This document shows, one piece after another, positions 1 to 7,976 of a stretch of DNA of 64,000 nucleotides; the first letter of the stretch is position 1; each line of letters opens with the position of its first letter. The position numbers and the translations under genes were made by a program. Origin of the DNA: Aquabacter cavernae (GTDB lineage: Bacteria; Pseudomonadota; Alphaproteobacteria; Rhizobiales; Xanthobacteraceae); assembly GCF_003993795.1 (NCBI RefSeq), contig NZ_RWKV01000008.1, positions 248,001 to 312,000 on the forward strand. The letters run 5' to 3'. The notes beneath the pieces were generated by a model. It was not told the origin of the DNA, did no database searches, and was given only the letters and a program-made list of their open reading frames with translations.

Positions 1-2228
1 GAGGCCATCTGCACGTCCAGCTCCGGCCACAGCACCTGCAGGCAGAATTCCAGGTGCTGATAGACCTTGGCGGCATTGGCCGTGGTGGTGGTCATCAGAT
101 AATGGCGCTCGCCGAGGCGCGAGGTTGTGCCGTCATCCATGACGATGCCGTCCTCGCGCAGCATCACGCCATAGCGCGCGCGGCCCACCGGCAAGGTGGA
201 GAAGGTGTTGATATAGACCCGGTCGAGGAAGGCGCCTGCGTCCGGCCCCTGGATGTCGATCTTGCCGAAGGTGGATACGTCGATGAGGCCGACGCCGGTG
301 CGCGTGGCGGTCACCTCGCGGTTCACGGTCTCCAGCCAGTCCGTCTCTCCGGGGCGCGGGAAATATTGCGCCCGCAGCCACAGCCCGGCTTCCACGAACA
401 CCGCGCCCTGCGCGCGTGCCCAGTCATGGGTGGGCGTCGGCCGGGTGGCGCGGAAATCCTTGCCGCGATGGTGCCCCGCGATGGCGCCGAGCGCCACCGG
501 CGTATAAGGCGGGCGGAACAGGGTGGTGCCGGTGGCGCCCACATCCTGGCCGGTGAGCACGGCCATCATGGCTAGGCCGGTCACGTTGGAGGTGCGCCCC
601 TGGTCGGTGGCCATGCCCAGCGTGGTGTAGCGCTTCAGCAGTTCCACCGCCCGGAATCCTTCCGTGTGGGCGATGGTGATGTCCTTGGCGGTCACATCAT
701 TCTGCAGGTCCACGAAGGCCGGGCCGCGTGAGCCCGGCACATGCCAGAAGGGCGTGACGGTGATGGCGTTGTCCCGCGCCTGGGGAACCGGCGTGGCATA
801 AGCGGAGAAGCCCAGTTCGCTCACGGCTTCCGCCGCCTCGGCCGCACCGGCCGCAAGGCAGCGGGCGAGCGAATAGTCGCCCCGCGCCGCGCCCGCCACC
901 CGCATGCCGGGCGGGCAGGCGCCGGGCACGAAGCCCGCAATGTCGGCCCGGTAGACGGGCTTGCCGCCGAAATGGCTGGTGAGGCCCACATTGGGGCTGG
1001 AGCCGCCGGAAATGGCGAGCACCTCGGCGGCGATCTTCTCCTCCCCCGTGGCGCTGCGCACGGTGACGGAGGAGAGGAGCCGCCCCGAGGTCGCCACCAC
1101 CTGACCGCCCTGGATGACGCGCACGCCGCGCCGCTTCGCCCGCTCCAGCTGGATGGGCGGGGCTTCCGGGCGCACATCCACGATGGCGGCGATGTCCACC
1201 CCGGCCTCGGCCGCGTCGAAGGCGGCGGACCAGGCATAGCCGTTATTGGCGAACACCACGGCGCGCTTGCCGGGATTGGCCGCGTAGCGCACGGCATAGG
1301 TGCGCAGCGCCTGGGCCGACATGACGCCCGGCCGGTCATTGCCGCCGAACACGATGGGCCGGTCGATGGCGCCCGCGCACAGCAGCGAGCGCTTGGCGAC
1401 GATCTTCCAATAGCGCTGGCGGGGCGTGAAGGCGGGCGGAAGGGGCAGATGGTCCGCCACCCGCTCCAGTGCGCCGAACGTGCCGCCGTCATAGGCGCCG
1501 AAAACGGTGGTGCGGGGCAGCAGGCGCACATTGGGCAGAGCGGCCAGTTCCGCCACCGCCCGCTCCACGAAGGCGAGGGAAGGGGCGTCGTCAATCTCCG
1601 CGCGCTCGGCGAGGATGCGCCCGCCGAAGCGGAAATCCTCGTCGGCCAGGATCACCCGCGCGCCGCTGCGGCCCGCCGTGAGCGCGGCCATGAGCCCGGC
1701 CGCGCCGCCGCCGATCACCAGCAGGTCGCAGAAGGCGAAAGAGCGATCATAGCTGTCCGGGTCCGGCGCTTCCGCCGCCCGGCCGAGGCCCGCCGCGCGG
1801 CGGATGAGCGGCTCGTAGAGCTTTTCCCACAGCGCCGCCGGCCACATGAAGGTCTTGTAGTAGAAGCCGGCGCCCAGCAGCGGGCCCAACAGGCCGTTCA
1901 CCGACTGGATGTCGAAATCGAGGCTCGGCCAGCGGTTCTGGCTGGCGGCGGAGAGGCCGTCATACAGCTCCACCACCGTGGCGCGGCTGTTGGGCTCGCG
2001 CCGCGCGCCGTCGCGCAGCTCCACCAGCGCGTTGGGCTCCTCGGAGCCCGACGAGAAGATGCCGCGCGGGCGGTGATATTTGAACGAGCGACCCACGAGG
2101 CGCACGTCATTGGCCAGCAGCGCAGAGGCCAGCGTGTCGCCCGCATAGCCGCGCATGGCCTTGCCGTCGAAGCTGAAGGCGAGGGGCTTGGAGCGGTCGA
2201 TCAGCCCCCCTTCGGACAGGCGGCTCAT
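1..2228 (-). CDS. mgdC: N-methylglutamate dehydrogenase / sarcosine oxidase alpha subunit (3' end cut by window)
   Basis: This is the large flavoprotein subunit of a heterotetrameric sarcosine-oxidase-like enzyme, which oxidises an N-methyl amine and passes the methyl carbon to tetrahydrofolate. About 742 residues are visible out of roughly 1000 usual for the family. The N-terminus has the SoxA hallmarks GGLIDRSKPLAF (residues 7-18) and GRSFKYHRPRGIF (46-58), followed by a dinucleotide-binding motif VIGGGAAGLM (171-180). The C-terminal aminomethyltransferase-like folate domain would lie largely beyond position 1. The ATG at 2228 overlaps the mgdB stop (ATGA), so the two are probably translationally coupled. 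Naming as mgdC rather than soxA is inferred from the gmaS/mgsABC neighbourhood; the sequence alone does not distinguish the substrates. Confidence 0.88.
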   Translation of the reverse strand, partial: MSRLSEGGLIDRSKPLAFSFDGKAMRGYAGDTLASALLANDVRLVGRSFKYHRPRGIFSSGSEEPNALVELRDGARREPNSRATVVELYDGLSAASQNRWPSLDFDIQSVNGLLGPLLGAGFYYKTFMWPAALWEKLYEPLIRRAAGLGRAAEAPDPDSYDRSFAFCDLLVIGGGAAGLMAALTAGRSGARVILADEDFRFGGRILAERAEIDDAPSLAFVERAVAELAALPNVRLLPRTTVFGAYDGGTFGALERVADHLPLPPAFTPRQRYWKIVAKRSLLCAGAIDRPIVFGGNDRPGVMSAQALRTYAVRYAANPGKRAVVFANNGYAWSAAFDAAEAGVDIAAIVDVRPEAPPIQLERAKRRGVRVIQGGQVVATSGRLLSSVTVRSATGEEKIAAEVLAISGGSSPNVGLTSHFGGKPVYRADIAGFVPGACPPGMRVAGAARGDYSLARCLAAGAAEAAEAVSELGFSAYATPVPQARDNAITVTPFWHVPGSRGPAFVDLQNDVTAKDITIAHTEGFRAVELLKRYTTLGMATDQGRTSNVTGLAMMAVLTGQDVGATGTTLFRPPYTPVALGAIAGHHRGKDFRATRPTPTHDWARAQGAVFVEAGLWLRAQYFPRPGETDWLETVNREVTATRTGVGLIDVSTFGKIDIQGPDAGAFLDRVYINTFSTLPVGRARYGVMLREDGIVMDDGTTSRLGERHYLMTTTTANAAKVYQHLEFCLQVLWPELDVQMA

Positions 2229-2503
2229 GACGCATCTCCCGAAGCGCTTCCGGAGGCGAACGTCGCGCCGGCTATGGCATGGGTGCGGGTATCGCGGTCC
2301 ACCACGATCCAGCGGCGGCATCCGGCGCCGTGGTACCACAGCTCGCGGATCGCCCCGGCCGGGTTGTCGCGCAGATAGACGTAATCGTGGAAGGCATCCG
2401 CCGCGTCCGGCGCGGCGGGGTCGGGACGGCGCGGGGCGGCATCTCCCAGATAGGAGAATTCATGGGCGTCGCGCACGCCGCAATAGGGGCAGGGAAGGCG
2501 CAT
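2225..2503 (-). CDS. mgdB: N-methylglutamate dehydrogenase / sarcosine oxidase delta subunit
   Basis: A 92-residue protein of SoxD type, the small zinc-binding delta subunit of heterotetrameric sarcosine-oxidase-like enzymes. It begins MRLPCPYCGVRDAHEF, giving a CxxC pair (Cys5, Cys8), with a further Cys in HGAGCRRW that probably helps complete the zinc site. The size matches the family. The open frame runs far upstream with no stop, but the ATG at 2503 places the CPYCG motif where SoxD proteins have it. It lies between mgdA and mgdC, overlaps mgdC by 4 bp, and is separated from mgdA by an 86-bp spacer holding a palindromic element. The gene name follows from context; it could equally be written soxD. 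Confidence 0.85.
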   Translation of the reverse strand: MRLPCPYCGVRDAHEFSYLGDAAPRRPDPAAPDAADAFHDYVYLRDNPAGAIRELWYHGAGCRRWIVVDRDTRTHAIAGATFASGSASGDAS

Positions 2504-2521
2504 GGCTCGCGTGCCTCGCTC

Positions 2522-2573
2522 AGAGCACGTTCCGATCTGATTGCCTCGCAAGCGGATCGGGAAAACGTTCTCT
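2522..2573. repeat. Imperfect palindromic element between mgdA and mgdB
   Basis: The arms AGAGCACGTTCCGATC (2522-2537) and GATCGGGAAAACGTTCTCT (2555-2573) are near inverted complements around a 17-nt loop. The pattern (AGAGC...GATC / GATCGGAAAACG..CTCT) resembles palindromes that are very common in intergenic spaces of Hyphomicrobiales genomes; that family link is from memory. It would fold in the mgd transcript and may stabilise or separate the mgdA message. Confidence 0.5.
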
Positions 2574-2589
2574 ATCAATGAATTAGGTT

Positions 2590-3846
2590 CTAGTGGAGGT
2601 TCGGCTGGGCGCCGACCCCCTTCTCGTCGATCATGTGCCCGGTGCGGAAGCGGTCCAGACGGTAGGCGGCGTTGAGCGCGTGGGGCGCGTCCTTGGCCAG
2701 CGTCCAGGCGAAGCACCAGCCGGAGGCGGGCGTCGCCTTGAAGCCCCCGTAATTCCAGCCGCAATTCAGATAGAGGCCGGGCAGCGGCCCCACATCGATG
2801 ATGGGCGAGCCGTCCATGCTCATGTCCATGATGCCGCCCCAGGAGCGCAGGACGCGCAGGCGGCCGATCTGCGGCATGAGCGCCATGCCCGCCTCGCACA
2901 CATCCTCCACCACGGGCAGGTTGCCGCGCTGGGCATAGGAGTTGTAGCCGTCGATATCGCCGCCGAACACGAGCCCGCCCTTGTCCGACTGGCTCACATA
3001 GAAATGCCCCGCGCCGAAGGTGACGACGCCCGGCACGAGGGGCTTCAGCCCCTCGGAGACGAAGGCGGTGAGCACATGGCTCTCGATGGGCAGGCGCAGG
3101 TCCAGAAGGCGGGTGAGGCGCGAGGTGGAGCCCGCCACCGCAAGGCCCACCTTCCCCGCCCGGATGGGGCCGCGCGTGGTCTCCACGCCCACCACCACGC
3201 CGTTCTCGCGGATGAAGCCGGTGACCTCGCAATTCTGCACGATATCCACGCCCAGTTTGTCGGCGGCGCGGGCATAGCCCCACACCACCGCATCATGGCG
3301 CGCGGTGCCGCCCCGGCGCTGGAGCAGCCCGCCCTTGATGGGGAAGCGGGCATCGTCGAAATTCAGGAACGGCGCATAGGCGCGCACGCCCGCCTCGTCC
3401 AGCAACTCGCTGTCCGCGCCCGCCATTCGCATGGAATTGCCGCGCCGGGCATAGGCGTCGCGCTGGGCGTCGGAATGGTAGAGGTTCAGCACGCCGCGCT
3501 GGGAGACCATGGAATTGTAATTGACGTCCTGCTCCAGCCCTTCCCAGAGCTTCATGGACCATTCGTAGAAGGGTTCATTGCCGGGCAGCAGATAGTTGGA
3601 GCGGATGATGGTGGTGTTGCGCCCCGCATTGCCCGAGCCGATATGGCCCTTCTCCAGCACCGCCACGTTGCGGATGCCGTGTTCCTTGGCGAGGTAATAG
3701 GCGGTCGCGAGGCCGTGCCCGCCGCCGCCCACCACGATCACGTCATAAGCGGGCTTGGGCGCGGCATCGCGCCAGGCCGGGGTCCAGCCCTTCTGGCCGG
3801 TGAGGGCATTGGCGAGGAGGGAGAAGACCGAATAGCGGCTCCGCAT
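2590..3846 (-). CDS. mgdA: N-methylglutamate dehydrogenase / sarcosine oxidase beta subunit
   Basis: A 418-residue SoxB-type subunit containing the amine-oxidising FAD site of the heterotetramer. The N-terminal extension MRSRYSVFSLLANAL and the dinucleotide fold VGGGGHGLATAYYLA (39-53) are typical. His184 in TARHDAVVWG corresponds to the residue that carries the covalent FMN in characterised heterotetrameric sarcosine oxidases. The length matches the family. It is the first gene of the leftward mgdA-mgdB-mgdC unit and is divergent from the LysR gene at 3949, with only about 100 bp between the starts. In the N-methylglutamate pathway this enzyme converts N-methylglutamate to glutamate and methylene-tetrahydrofolate. 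A plain sarcosine oxidase is the main alternative. Confidence 0.9.
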   Translation of the reverse strand: MRSRYSVFSLLANALTGQKGWTPAWRDAAPKPAYDVIVVGGGGHGLATAYYLAKEHGIRNVAVLEKGHIGSGNAGRNTTIIRSNYLLPGNEPFYEWSMKLWEGLEQDVNYNSMVSQRGVLNLYHSDAQRDAYARRGNSMRMAGADSELLDEAGVRAYAPFLNFDDARFPIKGGLLQRRGGTARHDAVVWGYARAADKLGVDIVQNCEVTGFIRENGVVVGVETTRGPIRAGKVGLAVAGSTSRLTRLLDLRLPIESHVLTAFVSEGLKPLVPGVVTFGAGHFYVSQSDKGGLVFGGDIDGYNSYAQRGNLPVVEDVCEAGMALMPQIGRLRVLRSWGGIMDMSMDGSPIIDVGPLPGLYLNCGWNYGGFKATPASGWCFAWTLAKDAPHALNAAYRLDRFRTGHMIDEKGVGAQPNLH

Positions 3847-3894
3847 GGCTCACAAGCTCCGCCGGATGGGCGTTGGGATGATTATGATAACTGA

Positions 3895-3923
3895 ATATCT
3901 CATGCCCCAGCATGCTATGATAT
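3895..3923. promoter_or_regulatory. Candidate operator/promoter between mgdA and lysR
   Basis: The divergent spacer holds a nested dyad: CATGC (3901-3905), CCCA, GCATG (3910-3914), flanked by ATATC (3895-3899) and GATAT (3919-3923). The TATGAT at 3917-3922 could serve as a -10 box for the rightward gene. LysR-type regulators commonly bind dyads between their own gene and a divergent target, so this is the natural place for such a site. No transcription start is known. Confidence 0.4.
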
Positions 3924-3948
3924 AAAACTTACTTATAGTGTGGCGGGG

Positions 3949-4929
3949 ATGAGCGACATGGCGCGGGGCGAGGCACTTCCGTTCGACCTGCGGACCCTCG
4001 ACATCTTCCTGGCGGTCTGCGACCTCGGCTCCATGGCGGGGGCGGCGCGCCATCTCTCGCTCACCCAGCCCGCCGTCTCCCAGGCGGTGGCGGAGCTGGA
4101 ATCGCGCACCGGCACCATCCTGTTCGATCGCAGCGTGCGCCCGCTTGGTTTGACCCCGGCGGGAGGCGTGCTGCGCCAGCGGGCGAGCGCGCTGCTCACC
4201 GAGGCCCGGCAGATCGCCCCGGCGCTGCGCGACACGGAGCGCAGCCGCTATCCGCTGCTGCGGGTGGGGCTGGTGGATTCGCTCTCCCGCGCGCTGGCCG
4301 CCCCGCTCGCCTCCCATCTCATGGCGCAGGCGGACGAGGTGTCCGTGCTGGCGGGGCTCACCGCCTCCCATGCCAGCGCGCTCCTGACCCGGCAGCTCGA
4401 TCTGCTGCTGGGCGCGGACGAGTTGGACGAGGTGGAGGGGCTGGAGCGCCTGCCCATCCTGAGCGAGCCCTATGTGCTGCTGGCGCCGTCCGGCACGGCG
4501 CGGCCGGAGCGGCTGGAGGATGTGGCGGCGCTGGCGGAGCGGCTGCCTTTCGTGCGCTATTCGGCGCGCTCGAAGACCGGCATCGAGGTGGAGCGGCATT
4601 TGCGGCGCGTGAAGCTGGAGCTGCCGCGCCGCCTGGAATTCGACACGCCCCAGGGCGTGACGGCGGTGGTGCTGCGGGGGGAGGGCTTCGCCATCTCCAC
4701 GCCGCTCTGCTGGTACGAGGCACAGGTCGCCACGGAGGGGCTGGCCTGCTGGCCGCTGCCGGGACCGGCCTCGGTGCGCCGGCTGGTCCTTGTGGCGCGG
4801 CGCCACGAGCTGGGCCGCCTGCCGCGCGAGGTGGCGGCCTTCTGCCGGGAGGAATTGGAGGGGCATGTGTGTCCGGCCCTTCGCGCCGCCATGCCGTGGC
4901 TCGGCGGCGCGCTGACGGTGGGAGCCTGA
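3949..4929 (+). CDS. LysR-family transcriptional regulator
   Basis: A 326-residue LysR-type activator. The N-terminal helix-turn-helix spans roughly residues 13-65 (RTLDIFLAVCDLGSMAGAAR, then LTQPAVSQAVAELE), and the rest is the periplasmic-binding-like effector domain. Three in-frame starts exist: GTG 3940, ATG 3949 and ATG 3958; none has a strong ribosome-binding site, and 3949 is a compromise. The gene is divergent from mgdA and convergent with gmaS, so it sits between the two halves of the pathway. By position it probably controls mgdABC and possibly gmaS in response to a methylated amine or pathway intermediate. The ligand cannot be read from sequence. Confidence 0.85.
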   Translation: MSDMARGEALPFDLRTLDIFLAVCDLGSMAGAARHLSLTQPAVSQAVAELESRTGTILFDRSVRPLGLTPAGGVLRQRASALLTEARQIAPALRDTERSRYPLLRVGLVDSLSRALAAPLASHLMAQADEVSVLAGLTASHASALLTRQLDLLLGADELDEVEGLERLPILSEPYVLLAPSGTARPERLEDVAALAERLPFVRYSARSKTGIEVERHLRRVKLELPRRLEFDTPQGVTAVVLRGEGFAISTPLCWYEAQVATEGLACWPLPGPASVRRLVLVARRHELGRLPREVAAFCREELEGHVCPALRAAMPWLGGALTVGA

Positions 4930-4963
4930 CCGGCCCGCCTCGGGGTTCGGCGGGCCGGTCAGG
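4925..4963. terminator. Bidirectional hairpin between lysR and gmaS
   Basis: A perfect 15-bp stem, CCTGACCGGCCCGCC (4925-4939) and its complement at 4949-4963, around a 9-nt loop. It includes the lysR stop codon and lies between two convergent genes. There is no U-tract, so termination efficiency is uncertain. Confidence 0.6.
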
Positions 4964-4999
4964 CCAACGGCTCCGGTCGAGGACCGGGGCCGAACGGGT

Positions 5000-6358
5000 T
5001 CAGATATCCAGCGTGTTGTCGCGCTCCCACTGGGTGAGGTGGCGGCAATAGGCGTTCCATTCCTCGGTCTTCAGCTTGAGATAGCCGGAGACGAACGCCT
5101 CCCCGAGGCCCTCGCGCAGCACCTTGGACTTCTCCAGCGCGCGCAGGGCATCCAGCATGTTGAGCGGCAGCTTCTTGGCGCCGCGCACCTTGTGGCCGTC
5201 CGTATACATGTTGATGTCGAGCCGCTTGCCGGGATCGCGGTTGTTGATGATGCCGTCGAGGCCCGCCGCCAGCATGCCCGCCTGGAGCAGATAGGGGTTG
5301 GCGGCGCCGTCCGCGAGGCGGAACTCGAAGCGGCCCGCATCGGGGATGCGGATCATGTGGGTGCGGTTATTGCCCGTATAGGTCACCGAATTGGGCGCCC
5401 AGGTGGCGCCGGAGAGGGTGCGCGGGGCATTGATGCGCTTGTATGAATTCACCGTGGGATTGGTGAGCGCGCACAGCGCGTCCGCATTGTGGATGAGCCC
5501 GCCGATGAAGGCATAGCCCAGCGCCGAGACGCCCAGCTCGCCCTTGGGATCGGAGAAGGCGTTCTTGCCCTTCTTCCACATGGACACATGGGCGTGGCAG
5601 CCGGAGCCGGTGAGGTTGATGAAGGGCTTCGGCATGAAGGTGGCGCGCAGGCCGTGCTTCTCGGCGATGCTCTTCACCATGTATTTGAAGAAGACGTGCC
5701 GGTCTGCGGTCAGCAGCGCGTCGTCATAGTTCCAGTTCATCTCGAACTGGCCGTTGGCGTCCTCATGGTCGTTCTGGTAGGCGCCCCAGCCGAGCGACAG
5801 CATGGCGTCGCAGATGTCCTTGATCACCTCGTAGCGGCGCATCAAAGCGGACTGGTCGTAGCAGGGCTTTTCCGCCGTATCGGCGCCATCCGAGATGGCG
5901 GTGCCGTCCGGCGAGATGAGGAAATATTCGCATTCCACGCCGGTCTTCATGTCGTAGCCGAGCGCGCGGGCGGCGGTGAGCTGGGCTTTCAGCACCGAGC
6001 GGGGCGCCTGCGCCACCAGCTTGCCGTCCATATAGAGGTCGGAGGCCAGCCAGCCGATTTCCGGCTTCCAGGGCAGCTGGATGAGCGAGGTGGGATCGGG
6101 GACCGCGAACAGGTCCGGGTCGGCGGGGGTCATGTCCAGCCAGGTGGCGAAGCCCGCGAAGCCCGCGCCCGCCGACTGCATCTCCTTGATGGCCGAGGCC
6201 GGCACCAGCTTGGCGCGCAGCGCGCCGAACAGGTCCACATAGGAGATGAGGAAGTATTTGATGCCCTTCTCCTTCGCCACCTTCTCAAGGTCGATGGCGG
6301 CGGCGGAGGAAGCGCGACCCTCAGTGTCGCGCGTGGCTTCTGGAAAGCGGATCATCAT
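5000..6358 (-). CDS. gmaS: Gamma-glutamylmethylamide synthetase (glutamine-synthetase-like)
   Basis: A 452-residue glutamine-synthetase fold protein of the GlnT/GmaS type. Metal- and glutamate-binding motifs are visible: VECEYFL (141-147), NDHEDANGQFEMN (196-208) and GSGCHAHVSMW (251-261). GmaS ligates methylamine to glutamate using ATP, the entry step of the N-methylglutamate pathway. GlnT-type enzymes of rhizobia are close relatives, so the substrate is inferred from the adjacent mgsABC and mgdABC genes rather than from a decisive residue. The gene follows mgsC after 83 bp holding a hairpin, and is convergent with the LysR gene. The upstream ATG pair (MMIRF) gives two near-equivalent starts. 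Confidence 0.83.
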   Translation of the reverse strand: MMIRFPEATRDTEGRASSAAAIDLEKVAKEKGIKYFLISYVDLFGALRAKLVPASAIKEMQSAGAGFAGFATWLDMTPADPDLFAVPDPTSLIQLPWKPEIGWLASDLYMDGKLVAQAPRSVLKAQLTAARALGYDMKTGVECEYFLISPDGTAISDGADTAEKPCYDQSALMRRYEVIKDICDAMLSLGWGAYQNDHEDANGQFEMNWNYDDALLTADRHVFFKYMVKSIAEKHGLRATFMPKPFINLTGSGCHAHVSMWKKGKNAFSDPKGELGVSALGYAFIGGLIHNADALCALTNPTVNSYKRINAPRTLSGATWAPNSVTYTGNNRTHMIRIPDAGRFEFRLADGAANPYLLQAGMLAAGLDGIINNRDPGKRLDINMYTDGHKVRGAKKLPLNMLDALRALEKSKVLREGLGEAFVSGYLKLKTEEWNAYCRHLTQWERDNTLDI

Positions 6359-6408
6359 CGGGTTCCCTGGAAGGTCTGGACGGTTTTATTGGTTTGTTGC
6401 GCATGCAA

Positions 6409-6434
6409 CCGCCGCGCCATCGAGGGCGCGGCGG
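6409..6434. other. Intercistronic hairpin between mgsC and gmaS
   Basis: CCGCCGCGCC (6409-6418) pairs perfectly with GGCGCGGCGG (6425-6434), 7 bp beyond the mgsC stop on the minus strand. No U-run follows, so it looks more like an mRNA processing or stabilising stem than a terminator. It could make gmaS expression differ from that of mgsABC. Confidence 0.45.
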
Positions 6435-6441
6435 GAAAGGG

Positions 6442-7776
6442 TCAGTAGCCGGTGCGGCCGGGGATCCAGTCGGTGCCCGCCAGCGGCACGCCGGCCATGG
6501 CGGCGGCTTCCACGGTGAGGGCCACGAGGTCTTCCGGCTCCAGATTGTGCAGGTGGCTCTTGCCGCAGGCGCGGGCGATGGTCTGCGCCTCCAGGGTCAG
6601 CACGCCGAGATAATTGGCGAGCCGCCGTCCCGCCTTCACGGGGTCGAGCCGCGCCCAAAGCTCCGGGTCCTGGGTGGTGATGCCCGCCGGGTCGCGGCCC
6701 TCGTGCCAGTCGTCATAGGCGCCTGCCGTGGAGCCCAGAGCCGCATAGTCGGCCTCATAGGCCGGGTCGTTGTCGCCCAGCGCCACGAGGGCGGCGGTGC
6801 CGATGGCCACCGCGTCCGCGCCCAGCGCCAGGGCTTTGGCCACATCCGCGCCGGAGCGGATGCCGCCGGAGACGATGAGCTGCACCTTCCGATGCATGCC
6901 CAGGTCCCGCAGCGCCTGCACGGCGGGGCGGATGGCGGAGAGGATCGGGATGCCCACATGCTCGATGAACACGTCCTGGGTGGCGGCGGTGCCGCCCTGC
7001 ATGCCGTCCAGCACCACCACGTCCGCGCCGGACTTCACGGCCAGCGAGATGTCGTAATAGGGCCGCGAGGCACCCACCTTCACATAGATGGGCTTCTCCC
7101 AGTCGGTGATCTCGCGCAGTTCCTCGATCTTGATCTCCAGGTCGTCCGGCCCGGTCCAGTCGGGATGGCGGCAGGCGGAGCGCTGGTCGATGCCCTTGGG
7201 CAAGGTGCGCATGGCGGCCACGCGGTCGGAGATCTTCTGGCCCAGCAGCATGCCGCCGCCGCCGGGCTTGGCGCCCTGGCCGATCACCACCTCGATGGCG
7301 TCCGCCTTGCGCAGATCGTCCGGGTTCATGCCGTAGCGCGAGGGCAGATACTGGTAGACGAGGATGGAGGAATGCCCGCGCTCCTCCGGCGTCATGCCGC
7401 CATCGCCGGTGGTGGTGGAGGTGCCCATGGCGGAGGCGCCGCGCCCCAGCGCTTCCTTGGCCGGGGCGGAGAGGGCGCCGAAGCTCATGCCCGCAATGGT
7501 CACGGGGGTCTTCAGGTGGATGGGCTTCTTGGCGAAGCGGGTGCCCAGCACCACGTCGGTCCCGCACTTCTCGCGATAGCCTTCCAGCGGATAGCGGGAG
7601 ACCGAGGCGCCGAGGAACAGCAGGTCGTCGAAATGGGGCAGCTTGCGCTTCGTGCCGCCGCCCCGGATGTCGTAGATGCCGGTCGCGGCCGCGCGGCGGA
7701 TCTCCGAGAGGGTGTGGGGATCGAAGGTGGCGGAAAAGCGCGGCAGGGTGCGCGGGATATCGGAATGGGAGGTCAT
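6442..7776 (-). CDS. mgsC: N-methylglutamate synthase subunit, glutamate-synthase FMN domain
   Basis: A 444-residue protein equivalent to the FMN-binding synthase domain of the glutamate synthase large subunit (GlxD/MgsC family). Typical motifs are GMSFGALSAPAKEAL, the glycine-rich GQGAKPGGGGMLLG and, near the C-terminal third, VSGGIRSGADVAKALALGAD. In the N-methylglutamate pathway MgsA, B and C together convert gamma-glutamylmethylamide plus an acceptor to N-methylglutamate. The ATG at 7776 (MTSHSDIP) is preceded by GAGGAT and was preferred to the upstream in-frame MLSLF. It is separated from mgsB by a 200-bp spacer filled by an inverted repeat, although the genes are co-oriented and functionally linked. 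Confidence 0.86.
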   Translation of the reverse strand: MTSHSDIPRTLPRFSATFDPHTLSEIRRAAATGIYDIRGGGTKRKLPHFDDLLFLGASVSRYPLEGYREKCGTDVVLGTRFAKKPIHLKTPVTIAGMSFGALSAPAKEALGRGASAMGTSTTTGDGGMTPEERGHSSILVYQYLPSRYGMNPDDLRKADAIEVVIGQGAKPGGGGMLLGQKISDRVAAMRTLPKGIDQRSACRHPDWTGPDDLEIKIEELREITDWEKPIYVKVGASRPYYDISLAVKSGADVVVLDGMQGGTAATQDVFIEHVGIPILSAIRPAVQALRDLGMHRKVQLIVSGGIRSGADVAKALALGADAVAIGTAALVALGDNDPAYEADYAALGSTAGAYDDWHEGRDPAGITTQDPELWARLDPVKAGRRLANYLGVLTLEAQTIARACGKSHLHNLEPEDLVALTVEAAAMAGVPLAGTDWIPGRTGY

Positions 7777-7808
7777 GGGATCCTCACGCGGGAAGAGGGA
7801 TAGCATCT

Positions 7809-7949
7809 TCCCCTCTCCCCTTGCGGGAGAGGGTGCCGAGCGGAGCGAGGTGGGTGAGGGGGTGGGTGTCGCTCAGGGCGACCTTTGAGGTCAGCGCGGA
7901 CGGGAGCGCCCCCTCACCCCAACCCTCTCCCGCGAGGGGAGAGGGGGCG
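7809..7949. repeat. REPIN-like inverted repeat, copy 1 (between mgsB and mgsC)
   Basis: The left arm CCCCTCTCCCCTTGCGGG and a matching inverted right arm ending CGAGGGGAGAGGGGGC lie about 85 bp apart. This is the most divergent of five copies in the window and the only one inside an apparent operon. Confidence 0.65.
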
Positions 7950-7976
7950 CGTGGCACTTGATCCATCGCGTTTGCC

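Noticed and set aside
741..2378. Long plus-strand open frame opposite mgdC
   Set aside because: It is a shadow of the sarcosine-oxidase alpha subunit gene, whose codons, SoxA motifs and coupling to mgdB are clear.
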